55,143 nt of DNA from Chromatiales bacterium. Its GTDB lineage: Bacteria > Pseudomonadota > Gammaproteobacteria > JAGRGH01. Position numbers and translations under genes: made by a program. The notes below the pieces were generated by a model. The model did no database searches. It was not told the DNA's origin and saw only the letters and a program-made list of their open reading frames with translations. Shown one piece after another: positions 9,364 through 17,513 of the stretch (positions within the stretch are counted from its first letter, which is position 1; each line of letters starts with the position of its first letter). Location: contig JAGRGH010000010.1 in the NCBI GenBank assembly GCA_020445605.1, forward strand, positions 1 to 55,143, read 5' to 3'.

Positions 9364-10281
9364 TCAGCGCTGCACCAGCACCACCCGACGATTGCTTGCG
9401 CGACCGCCTTCGGACGCATTAGTCGCCACCGGTGCAAGCGGACCGACGCCCCTGCCTTCCAGCCGCGCGCCATCAATCCGGTATTCTGCCATCAGCGCCT
9501 TGACGACTGACTTGGCGCGACCTTCCGACAAACTCATGTTGTGTGCAAGACTGCCCTGCATATCGGTATGCCCGACCACATAGAGTTTCAGGTCGGCACG
9601 CTCGTTCAGGAGCTTTGCGACTTCGTCGAGCGCGGGCTTTGATTCCGGCTTGAGATCGGTCTTGTCCGTGTCAAAAAATATACCTTCCACCACCACATAA
9701 CCCTGCTTGTCGAGGTCTTCAGTTAGCGCCGCCATATTCAGCGTGGCCATGCCGGTGTCCATCTTTTTCATTTCGACGACATGCACGTCGGTGTTGTTGT
9801 CGCCCACGGCGAGAACCAGGTACGCGATTTGATCGCCCTGATCCAGCTTTGCGAATACGTAGCGGCCGGATTGGTTGCCAATCGAGGCAATGGCGAATTG
9901 CTGCCGCAGATGTGCCCCGACGTAGCCATCGACGCATTCCTTGTCGGCCTGATTGCACTGATAGAGAATCTCGACACCCTCCTTCTTCAGGGCTACCTCA
10001 TAATTACGGTAGATTTCCAGCACCGAACGTTCCTTCGGATTCTTGTACAGTAGCTTGGTTACCTTTCCTTCCAATTTCTCGGTATTGTACTGTTTTGCTT
10101 CTTTGTCCCAGCCCTTGAAGACACGGTACTCATCATACTGTTTTACGTCTTTGCTATAGACAGTTGAACCGGCATAGGGCGCAACCAGGGGGTGGTCGGA
10201 TTTGTCGGGTTTGGCAGCCAGAACCGGCTGCGACGCCAAGCACACCAGAATCGACAAAAACTGAAACAACGTCCCGCGCAT
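9364..10281 (-). CDS. OmpA-family outer-membrane/peptidoglycan-binding protein
   Basis: The start at 10281 has a strong GGAGG site and gives a Sec signal peptide (MRGTLFQFLSILVCLASQPV, cleavage after LAA). The mature 280 residues have an N-terminal region (SKDVKQYDEYRVFKGWDKEA onward) resembling DUF4892-like domains found before OmpA domains. The C-terminal OmpA domain runs from IFFDTDKTDLKPES, through VVGHTDMQGSLAHNMSLSEG, to the ASNRRVVLV end, which would bind peptidoglycan. Base composition is visibly lower in GC than its neighbours. The gene is bracketed by family-A copies A3 and A4, and the RAYT remnant abuts its 3' end. All three suggest acquisition. Longer upstream in-frame codons run through repeat A4 and are not a credible start. 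Confidence 0.85.
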   Translation of the reverse strand: MRGTLFQFLSILVCLASQPVLAAKPDKSDHPLVAPYAGSTVYSKDVKQYDEYRVFKGWDKEAKQYNTEKLEGKVTKLLYKNPKERSVLEIYRNYEVALKKEGVEILYQCNQADKECVDGYVGAHLRQQFAIASIGNQSGRYVFAKLDQGDQIAYLVLAVGDNNTDVHVVEMKKMDTGMATLNMAALTEDLDKQGYVVVEGIFFDTDKTDLKPESKPALDEVAKLLNERADLKLYVVGHTDMQGSLAHNMSLSEGRAKSVVKALMAEYRIDGARLEGRGVGPLAPVATNASEGGRASNRRVVLVQR

Positions 10282-10422
10282 ACAGTCCTCCGCAACCAGA
10301 ATTGAACCATCAACAGCGACTTTCTCAGCACATGATATACCTGCAAAAAAAATGTCATCCAGAAAAACCGCCTCAAAGAACAGCTTCCCGTAATATAGAT
10401 CGCGATTGAATTGAGCCGTTAG

Positions 10423-10572
10423 GGAAACTCTGGTCAATCCATCCCGGATTGCCAGAGCTTTGAGCCCGAAAAAGTGCGATTTTTCGTTTTCTCTCATTTT
10501 CAACGTCTTACATCCGTTGAAAATGGCGGCACATCCATGTGCCGCGGGAAACTCTGACAATTCAGAGTTTCC
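10423..10572 (-). repeat. Family-A multi-hairpin element, copy A4
   Basis: A full 150-bp copy in the same orientation as A2 and A3, from GGAAACTCTGG to AGAGTTTCC. It lies in the divergent interval between the OmpA-family gene and the MMPL transporter, one of the few copies not behind a stop codon. Confidence 0.85.
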
Positions 10573-10722
10573 TTCGAGGGAAGACGCTGCCACGCAAGCC
10601 ACGCTCTGAGTTTCCCGGTGTCCCCCGGCACCTTGTGCTGCGGGGTAACCTGCTGCCCGGCACGGGTTTCATCACCTGGGGCGCTCCAATCGTTGGGGGT
10701 TCCGTTGCAATAGAATAGCCCG

Positions 10723-13461
10723 ATGGAATCCCTGCTGCTGCGGTTTGCCCGGCATCCCTGGTGGACGCTGTTCGCGCTGTTCGCCCTGTGCGTGCTGGCC
10801 GCGACCAGGCTCGGCGACGTCCGGGTATACATCGGCGCGGACGAGTTGCTGGTCCGTGGCGACCCGCAGCGCAGCTACTACGAGGAGATTTCCAGACGGT
10901 TTGGCGAGGAGCGCGTAGCACTTCTGTACCTCGCTGACGACGCGGCGCTCGACCCAGAACGCCTCAAGGTTCTGCAAAGGGCCATCAGCGCGATTGAGGC
11001 GCTGCCCTTCGTCGAGCGGGTCGACAGCCTGTTTTCGATTCCCGAGGTGCGCACCGTCGACGGCTTCATCACCAAGGAGCCGTATCTCAAGGAACTGCCG
11101 AAAACGCAGGCCGCCGCGGATGAGATTCACACCAAGGCGCTGAACAACGCGTTTCTGCGCGACGTGCTGCTGTCGGTGGACAGACGGGTGATCGCCGCTG
11201 CGATCGTGCTGCGCGACGACGGCAGCGCGGACGAGGACATCGCGCTCACGCTCGACGAGCGTATAGCACCCTTGCGCGAGATCTATGCGCAGGCGTTCGT
11301 CATCGGCTATCCCGAGGTGCGTCTGGAGATCGCCGAACGCATCCGTGCGGAGCAGGGTCGTCTGCTGCCCTGGGCCGTCGGTGCCCTGTTGCTGACGCTG
11401 TTCATCTCGCTCCGTCAGGTCGTCGACGTGCTCGTGCCACTGATGACCTCGGCGGTGAGCATTCTGTGGACCCTCGGACTCATGGGCGCGGCGGGGATCC
11501 CGCTGAACATCGTCACCTCCATGGTGCCGATCCTGCTGATCATCATCGGCTCGACCGAAGACGTGCATCTGCTCGCTGAGTTTCGCTTCGCGCAGCGACG
11601 TGGCCGCAATGTCGACGCGGCGATCGGCGACATGTCGAGACGCATGGGCCGCACTGTTTTGCTGACTTTCGTCACGACCTTCATGGGCTTTCTGTCCGTG
11701 GCGTTCGGCGGCGTGGAGCTGTTGCAGCAGTTCGGGCTGGTGGCCGCGGCCGGACTGCTGTTCAACTTCATTGCGACGATCATGCTGATACCCGCGATCC
11801 TGAAGCTGATCGGCCGCTGGCGCCTTGATGGCCGTTCACCGTTTCTGGCCCGGCACGAGTTCGGCATCGCGCGGACGTATTGCCGGCATCTGCGCATGGG
11901 GCGCCATGTCGTCGTCGCGCTGATGATCGGTCTCACGGTGGCCGCGGCCATCGGTGTGCCGCGAATCTCCATCAACGGCAATCCGGTCGAGACCCTGCCG
12001 CCGGATTCACAGTCGCGCGAACAGTTTCGCCTGGTCAGCGAAAACCTCGCCGGCATGGAGACGGTTTCCATTGTCGTCGATGCGCGAATCCAGGATACTT
12101 TTCTGAAGGCGCGTTATGTCGACGAACTGAAGAAACTTCAGACGTTTGTCGAAGGCACAGGCCGCAGCCGCTCCACGACCTCGTTCGCGGACTATCTTGC
12201 GCTGCTGAACGCGGCGTTTCAGGAATTCGAAACGCCCCGCATTCCGCAGACCGACGCGGAGGTCAATGAGCTGATGCTGTTCCTCGACTACTCGCATGTG
12301 CGGGGCTATGTGTCGGAGGACTACAGCAGCGCGCGGGTGTTGATCAGACACCGTCTTACCGACGAGCGCGAATTGCGGGCGTTCCTGCGCGATATCGCGG
12401 CCTATCTGGGGACGGAACTCGACCGCGGCCTCGACTGGCATATCACCGGCCCGTCCGTGCTGTCGCTGTCGTCCACGCATGCGATGATTCGCGGGCAGTT
12501 GCAGTCCGTCGGTGTGCTGCTGGCAGCCATCGTGTTCATGATGGCGCTGATGTTCGCCGACATCCGCGTGGGCCTGATCGCGGCGCTGCCGAACCTGTTT
12601 CCCGTCATCGTGCTGTTTGGCGCGATGGGCTGGTTCGACATTCCGCTGAATATCGGCACGACGATGGCCGCGGCGATCACGATCGGCATTGCGGTCGACG
12701 GGACCATGCACCTGATGCTGCGCTACAACGAACGCCTGAAAACCCAGGGCGATTTCGCGCGCGCGATCCACACGACGATCCAGAGCGAGGCGCTGCCGAT
12801 GATTGCGACCTCGGCCGCGCTTGTCGCCGGGTTTCTCGTGTTCACGCAGTCCGAGTTTCTGCCGGTGCGCCAGTTCGGCATCCTCAGTGCGCTGGCGATC
12901 AGTGTCGCGCTGGTCGCCAACTTCGTGGTGCTGCCGCTGGCAATTGCGTCGTTGCGCGTTGTCACCCTGTGGGATCTGCTTTCGGTTCCGGAGATCAAGG
13001 AGGTCATTCGCAGCAGCGTGGCGTTCAAAGGGCTCAGCGACTGGCAGATCCGCCGATTCATCGCATCCGGCGCGATCCGGCGCCAGCGCGCGGGCGATAT
13101 GGTGTATGCGGTGGGTGACTCCAGCGACGCGATGTATCTCGTGCTCGAGGGCGCCTTCGAGTCGCGCCTGCCGGTCGGCGAGGGTGAGCAGGTGGTGGCC
13201 CGTTTCGGGCCCGGCGATCTGCTGGGCGAGATCGCGCTGCTCGCGAACGAACCGCGTCACGCGCGCGCCGTGGCCGTGGCGGACAGCCGGCTTCTGGCGC
13301 TGACGCGCGATAGCATAGAGAACAACCGACGCTGGCACCCTTATTTCACCTCGCAGTTGTTCGTAAATCTTGCGGAAACGGCGAGCCGACGGCTGTTGCG
13401 GCTGATCGATCGTGAATACACCGGCCCTGCAAAGGCGCAGGAGAATCCTGATGAAAATTGA
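10723..13461 (+). CDS. MMPL/RND-family transporter fused to a cyclic-nucleotide-binding domain
   Basis: A 912-residue inner-membrane protein with the two-fold RND/MMPL layout. There is one N-terminal helix (WWTLFALFALCVLAATRLG), a periplasmic domain to about residue 205, a five- or six-helix block, a second lone helix near 395 (VVVALMIGLTVAAAIGVP), a second periplasmic domain and a second helix block. The block signatures are LNIVTSMVPILLIIIGSTED and LNIGTTMAAAITIGIAVDG, the latter carrying the acidic residue expected for proton coupling. From about residue 770 a cNMP-binding domain follows, with the phosphate-cassette-like segment LLGEIALLANEPRHARAV. Fusion of a CAP_ED module to an MMPL pump suggests nucleotide-gated or nucleotide-tethered transport. 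The substrate is unknown; hopanoid or lipid export is typical of relatives. It overlaps the next gene by 11 bp, indicating translational coupling. Confidence 0.88.
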   Translation: MESLLLRFARHPWWTLFALFALCVLAATRLGDVRVYIGADELLVRGDPQRSYYEEISRRFGEERVALLYLADDAALDPERLKVLQRAISAIEALPFVERVDSLFSIPEVRTVDGFITKEPYLKELPKTQAAADEIHTKALNNAFLRDVLLSVDRRVIAAAIVLRDDGSADEDIALTLDERIAPLREIYAQAFVIGYPEVRLEIAERIRAEQGRLLPWAVGALLLTLFISLRQVVDVLVPLMTSAVSILWTLGLMGAAGIPLNIVTSMVPILLIIIGSTEDVHLLAEFRFAQRRGRNVDAAIGDMSRRMGRTVLLTFVTTFMGFLSVAFGGVELLQQFGLVAAAGLLFNFIATIMLIPAILKLIGRWRLDGRSPFLARHEFGIARTYCRHLRMGRHVVVALMIGLTVAAAIGVPRISINGNPVETLPPDSQSREQFRLVSENLAGMETVSIVVDARIQDTFLKARYVDELKKLQTFVEGTGRSRSTTSFADYLALLNAAFQEFETPRIPQTDAEVNELMLFLDYSHVRGYVSEDYSSARVLIRHRLTDERELRAFLRDIAAYLGTELDRGLDWHITGPSVLSLSSTHAMIRGQLQSVGVLLAAIVFMMALMFADIRVGLIAALPNLFPVIVLFGAMGWFDIPLNIGTTMAAAITIGIAVDGTMHLMLRYNERLKTQGDFARAIHTTIQSEALPMIATSAALVAGFLVFTQSEFLPVRQFGILSALAISVALVANFVVLPLAIASLRVVTLWDLLSVPEIKEVIRSSVAFKGLSDWQIRRFIASGAIRRQRAGDMVYAVGDSSDAMYLVLEGAFESRLPVGEGEQVVARFGPGDLLGEIALLANEPRHARAVAVADSRLLALTRDSIENNRRWHPYFTSQLFVNLAETASRRLLRLIDREYTGPAKAQENPDEN

Positions 13462-14245
13462 TGCCTGGTCATCTGGTGCGGCCCTTGGCGCCATGTTGCT
13501 GGCGGCTGGCCCGCTGCATGCGAACCCCCAGGGGGCCGAGCCGCTCGGCGCGAGCCCGGCACAGTTCGCCGAACCCTACAGTGGACGGCGCGTCGCCGAA
13601 TACGAGGTGACGCTGCCTGTTTCCAGTGAAGAGAGACATCTGTATCGCGTACCCGCGGACTGCACTGCCGCGCGCGCGGCACTGGCTGGTGGCGCGTGGC
13701 AATACGGAACGCAGGTCGAACGGCGCGTGTGGACGAAAGTCGACAACGACTGCGTGTACGCATCGATCATCGGACAGGCGGCGCGCCATGCCGACAACGA
13801 TTTCGTGACCGCCTACGACTTCATGAACTCGCCGCTTGCGATGCTGCCGGTCGTGCAGCCCTGCGCGGCAGCGCTGGGCGCCGACTGTGTTCAGCTGAGC
13901 CCCGTGTTCGGATTTCTGGGCGTGCGCAAGAGCGTCGGCGAGACCGGCCCCTGTGAAATACGCAATGGCGTGTTTCGCGGCTACATTGCGCGGCGCGGCG
14001 ATGAACTGGTGTGTTCGCGCGATCCGGCTGCCCCGGGCTTCCGGGTGATGTCGGCCTACTGCGCAGATGTGGATGGCGACAAGCACAACGATGTTCTGCT
14101 AAGAATTCTGCCGATCGGACCGGTAGCCGGCGCGCGACCGGTCATCGTGCCGCTGAGGCGTCCGGCCCATGGCGCGCCATTCGCGCTGCTGGAGGGCGTC
14201 AGCCTGCCGCAGCCGCTTGCGCTGCCGGGCCTTGGATTGCCTTAA
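13451..14245 (+). CDS. Exported protein of unknown function, coupled to MMPL transporter
   Basis: The ATG at 13451 lies inside the end of the MMPL gene and starts a signal peptide (MKIDAWSSGAALGAMLLAAG, cleaved near LHANP). The 264-residue product has six or more Cys spread through the mature part, which fits periplasmic disulfides. I recognise no family. The 11-bp overlap implies a shared mRNA with the transporter, so it may be a periplasmic partner. Its stop codon TAA (14243-14245) is part of the terminal sequence of family-B element B1. Confidence 0.75.
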   Translation: MKIDAWSSGAALGAMLLAAGPLHANPQGAEPLGASPAQFAEPYSGRRVAEYEVTLPVSSEERHLYRVPADCTAARAALAGGAWQYGTQVERRVWTKVDNDCVYASIIGQAARHADNDFVTAYDFMNSPLAMLPVVQPCAAALGADCVQLSPVFGFLGVRKSVGETGPCEIRNGVFRGYIARRGDELVCSRDPAAPGFRVMSAYCADVDGDKHNDVLLRILPIGPVAGARPVIVPLRRPAHGAPFALLEGVSLPQPLALPGLGLP

Positions 14246-14411
14246 CAGGTTGTTGAAAAAGGCCCATCCATGGCCTTTTCAACGTCGCAACCGAAAAGCG
14301 CGGTTTTCGGTTGCTCACGAAAATCAAACACTTGTGCGTTCGATTTTCGGGCGACACGTCCCTGTCTCGTGCTAACAGGCTGTTCAAAATAGAATTTCAA
14401 CAGCCTGTTAA
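14242..14411 (+). repeat. Family-B multi-hairpin element, copy B1
   Basis: A 170-bp element with termini TTAACAGGTTGTTGAAA and TTTCAACAGCCTGTTAA as inverted repeats. Internal stem-loops are GTTGAAAA..GGCC/GGCC..TTTTCAAC, GCAACCGAAAA/TTTTCGGTTGC, CGAAAATC/GATTTTCG, a short GACAC/GTCTC hairpin with loop GTCCCT, and a final hairpin from TAACAGGCTGTT to AACAGCCTGTTA. Its outer TTAACAGG supplies the stop codon of the preceding gene. Confidence 0.85.
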
Positions 14412-14519
14412 GAATGCGACAGCTTTTTCAGCTTGCAGGGGTGCGGCGACGGGGGGCCATTGGAGTATGATGCCGGGCCGTCCGGCGCAACCCTGCGACC
14501 TGGAGGCAGGCATCCCCGC

Positions 14520-15188
14520 ATGAAAGAACTCGAATTCGCCAGGAAATACGATCGCGAGCATTCGCAGAAGTATTTCGAGAAGCACCGCAAGGGCCTTCGC
14601 CGGCGGTTGACCAACTGGCGTGAGCTGCAGCTCGCGCGCAAGGGGCTGGTGCTGGCAGGCAATCCCGCAGTGGTGCTCGATCTGCCCTGTGGCGCAGGGC
14701 GCTTCTGGCCGGTGTTGCTGGAGGACCCGGCTCGCAGGGTGCTCGCCGCGGATGTGAACGAGGGCATGTTGCAGTCGGCGCGCGAGAACCAGCCGCCGGA
14801 GGTCGTTGCGCGCATTGAGCGAATCTTTCAGACCTCTGCGTTTGAGATCGGGCTCGCCGATGCGAGTGTCGATGGCATTCTGTGCATGCGCCTGATCCAT
14901 CACATTACCGAGTCGGCCGACCGCATGCAGATCCTGCGCGAGTTCGCGCGTGTGAGCCGTGATTCGGTGGTGATGTCGCTGTGGGTGACTGGCAACCGGC
15001 AGGCCAGCCGACGGCTGCGCCAGGCCGCCGTACGGCCCAAGTCTGCGCATCTGCACACTGCGGTGCTGGAGCCTGGGGCGATCGAGGCGGAGTGTCGCGC
15101 GGCCGGCTTTTCGATCGCCGGACACTTCGACGTGCTGCCCGGGTTGTCGATGTGGCGTTTTTACGTATTGCGCAAACCGGCGGCCTGA
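14520..15188 (+). CDS. Class I SAM-dependent methyltransferase
   Basis: A 222-residue methyltransferase. Motif I is VVLDLPCGAGRFWPVLLE and the acidic end of strand 2 is VLAADVNEGMLQSARE. A DASVDGILCMRLIHHI segment resembles the UbiE/type-11 group. The ATG at 14520 gives MKELEFARKYDREHSQKYF. An upstream frame extension is not supported by any family feature. Being next to an InaA/Kdo-kinase-like gene on the other strand suggests a lipid or LPS-related role, but this is inference. Substrate not identifiable. Confidence 0.8.
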   Translation: MKELEFARKYDREHSQKYFEKHRKGLRRRLTNWRELQLARKGLVLAGNPAVVLDLPCGAGRFWPVLLEDPARRVLAADVNEGMLQSARENQPPEVVARIERIFQTSAFEIGLADASVDGILCMRLIHHITESADRMQILREFARVSRDSVVMSLWVTGNRQASRRLRQAAVRPKSAHLHTAVLEPGAIEAECRAAGFSIAGHFDVLPGLSMWRFYVLRKPAA

Positions 15189-15201
15189 TTTGCTCGCGCA
15201 T

Positions 15202-16008
15202 CTAGCCCGCGGAACGTCGGCGTTGCCGTCTTGCCTCTGATGCGTTGACCTTGCGCTCGACGCGTGCCGCCAGTCGGCGGAACAGGATCTTGGCCCGGGC
15301 ATCCAGTCGTTCGATGCCGAGATAACGGCGTAGAAAGCTCGCGCGCTCGCGCGGTGACACCCACAGGGTGTTGCGCGCGAGGATGCCGACGTCGCGCAGC
15401 ATCGTGTAGCCGCGCCGGATCCCGAACCGCGCCATCTCCCAGTCGATGATCGCAACCTCACCGGTGTGCGGGTTGGCCATGACGTGCTGATCGCTGGGCT
15501 TGTTGTGCTGGATGCGGGCCGCATGCAGGATCGCCAACTGCTGCGCGGCGGCGTTGGTCAGCCTGCGCAGGTCGGCGCGCGAAAGCGCGCCGCACTCGAA
15601 CTGCCGCTGTATTTCATCGAGCGCAACAAAGCCTTTCAATTCCCGGGTCGCAATCAATGCTTCGGCGCCGCGGATTTCGAAGAACACACATTCCGGCACA
15701 TGGACCCCGGCCTGTGCGGCGTTGCCCAGCATGCGCTTCTCCCGGTTCAGTGTCGGCTCGCGGCCGATGCCCAGAAACGACGAGGTGTAATGCTCATGTT
15801 GCACCTTGACGTAGAGCGTGTCCGCCGGGCTGCCGGCGTGACCTTTGAGATGGAGCCGGTAGACACCACTCCAGCCGCCGCGGCGTTTGTTCGGTGGCTC
15901 CACCCAGTCGCTGTCGTGCTGCCACAGGCGCTCAAACAGACTCTCGGGTGCGATCCCGTAGCGGGCGAAGTACGCGCGGTCGATGAACGGTTCGAGGATG
16001 GCCGGCAT
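15202..16008 (-). CDS. InaA/lipopolysaccharide-kinase-family protein
   Basis: A 268-residue protein-kinase-like fold of the InaA/RfaP (WaaP) group. Seen are a glycine-rich start (RRGGWSGVYRLHL), the ATP-binding Lys in LYVKVQHEHY, a Glu-containing helix (LNREKRMLGNAAQAG), the catalytic-loop-like HNKPSDQHVMANP, and the metal-binding Asp in AIIDWEMARFG. Family members phosphorylate LPS core sugars, or are stress-induced with unknown targets. The start at 16008 opens MPAILEPFIDRAYFARYGI. The upstream in-frame extension to 16263 lacks support. It converges with the methyltransferase gene and diverges from the 16245 membrane protein. Confidence 0.82.
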   Translation of the reverse strand: MPAILEPFIDRAYFARYGIAPESLFERLWQHDSDWVEPPNKRRGGWSGVYRLHLKGHAGSPADTLYVKVQHEHYTSSFLGIGREPTLNREKRMLGNAAQAGVHVPECVFFEIRGAEALIATRELKGFVALDEIQRQFECGALSRADLRRLTNAAAQQLAILHAARIQHNKPSDQHVMANPHTGEVAIIDWEMARFGIRRGYTMLRDVGILARNTLWVSPRERASFLRRYLGIERLDARAKILFRRLAARVERKVNASEARRQRRRSAG

Positions 16009-16244
16009 GGGTGTTCGGTCTGATAGGTCGACAGGGCGCACAACAGCGCGACCGCGGGAGGCGGAATCATACCCGAGGGCGCCTCGATGGCGGCGCCTGT
16101 CCCACCCATATGACGCCTGAACGACTGCATGGTCGCCTGCGCTTGTAGGGCTGCTATGATCTCGATGCGCCTGCCCCGGCACCTGTCGTTGGGTCCCGTT
16201 CCGGTCCCTGATTCGGGGCCGACACACAAGCTCCAGAGTCACGG

Positions 16245-17510
16245 ATGTCATCGTCATCTGCACGTCAGCGTATTGCCCCGCAACGGATCGAACCGTTCTG
16301 GAACCGCATTCCGGCGTTTTTCCGCTATGCGCTTTCTCCCGTGCCGCTGATCCTTTACGCCGTGGTTGGCGCCGTGACGGCCATCCTGCCGTTTTTTGCG
16401 GTACTGATCATCGTCTATGCGCTGATGACCAAGTACGCGTTTGAGGTCCTGATCCAGACCTCGGAGGGCGAGATGCGTCCACCGGGCCTGACCGGTGATG
16501 TTCTGAACGAACACTACGAACTGGTCTTCAAGCAGATCTTCATCTACGTGTTGTTCGGCGGCATTGTCGGCGGACTGGCGTCACAGGGACTCGTTGGACT
16601 GGCCGGGGTGGTCGTGGTGATCGGGCTGTTCCTGCAGCCGGCGATGACCATGGTGCTGGCATCCACGAACAGCTTCGTGGCGGCGGTGAATCCGGCGATG
16701 CTCGTTGCGATGGTCGTGCGCGTGGGCTGGTCCTACCTTGCGCTGTACGGGCTGCTGCTCGTCGTGTACATGGGCGAGGAGAACCTGATGGGATTCCTGC
16801 TCGCGCATCTCGGCACGCGTGGCCAGATCGCCACCGCGATGATGATCAGTCTGTTCTTCGCCGTGCTGGCATATCACATGATGGGCTATCTCTTGTACGA
16901 GCATCACGAGGACTTCGGCATCGAGCAGCGCGCGAAGACCGCTTCCACGGATGAAGGGACGGAGGCGCGGCTGGGGCTGTTCTACTCGTACATGGATCGC
17001 GGCCTGACCGATGCCGCCAAGGCCGAGCTACTTTCGCTGGCTGCCGAAGACCCGGCCGACAACAAGCTGCAACGCAAGGTCTGCGCGCTGCTCATGACCA
17101 GTGGCTCGGAGACCGAAAAACTGCGCTATGCGCGGTCCATCATTCCGGTCCTGCTCGAGTCAGGGGGCGTCGGCATGGCCGCCGCGGTCTATCGTGACCT
17201 CGTGGCCGGCAATCCTGATTTCGCGCTGCGTAAGCCGGGGTTGTATCGCGCGCTCGCCAACGCGCTGAATGCCGTGGGCGAGCACAAACTCGCGGTGAGC
17301 CTGACCCGCAATCTTCACAAGCGGTTTCTGAACGACAACGAGGTTGCGGAAATCTATCTGGATGCGGCGATGGTGCTCAGCGACAAGCTCGATCGTGACG
17401 ATCTGGCCATCCGCCTGCTTGATTTTGTCGTGGCGAACTACGCGAACCATCCGCGATGCAATGAGGCTTTTCAGCTCGCGACGGCGCTGCGCGACGCGGC
17501 GGTGAAGTAG
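16245..17510 (+). CDS. Membrane protein with C-terminal helical repeat region, unknown function
   Basis: A 421-residue protein. The first 215 residues contain about five membrane helices: VPLILYAVVGAVTAILPFFA, IFIYVLFGGIVGGLA, LAGVVVVIGLFLQPAMTMV, a helix around SYLALYGLLLVVYM and MMISLFFAVLAYHMMGYLL. The remaining 200 residues are soluble and look like TPR-type helix pairs (LGLFYSYMDRGLTDAAKAEL, VYRDLVAGNPDFALRKPGLY). I do not recognise a named family beyond DUF4013-like membrane proteins. It converges with the rhomboid gene, 3 bp between stops. That rhomboid protein also has a C-terminal helical repeat region, so the two may be functionally linked. Confidence 0.7.
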   Translation: MSSSSARQRIAPQRIEPFWNRIPAFFRYALSPVPLILYAVVGAVTAILPFFAVLIIVYALMTKYAFEVLIQTSEGEMRPPGLTGDVLNEHYELVFKQIFIYVLFGGIVGGLASQGLVGLAGVVVVIGLFLQPAMTMVLASTNSFVAAVNPAMLVAMVVRVGWSYLALYGLLLVVYMGEENLMGFLLAHLGTRGQIATAMMISLFFAVLAYHMMGYLLYEHHEDFGIEQRAKTASTDEGTEARLGLFYSYMDRGLTDAAKAELLSLAAEDPADNKLQRKVCALLMTSGSETEKLRYARSIIPVLLESGGVGMAAAVYRDLVAGNPDFALRKPGLYRALANALNAVGEHKLAVSLTRNLHKRFLNDNEVAEIYLDAAMVLSDKLDRDDLAIRLLDFVVANYANHPRCNEAFQLATALRDAAVK

Positions 17511-17513
17511 ACC

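Noticed and set aside
10282-10602. Extended N-terminus of the OmpA-family protein
   Set aside because: The extension is translated family-A repeat sequence, and the internal ATG at 10281 has a strong ribosome-binding site and signal peptide.
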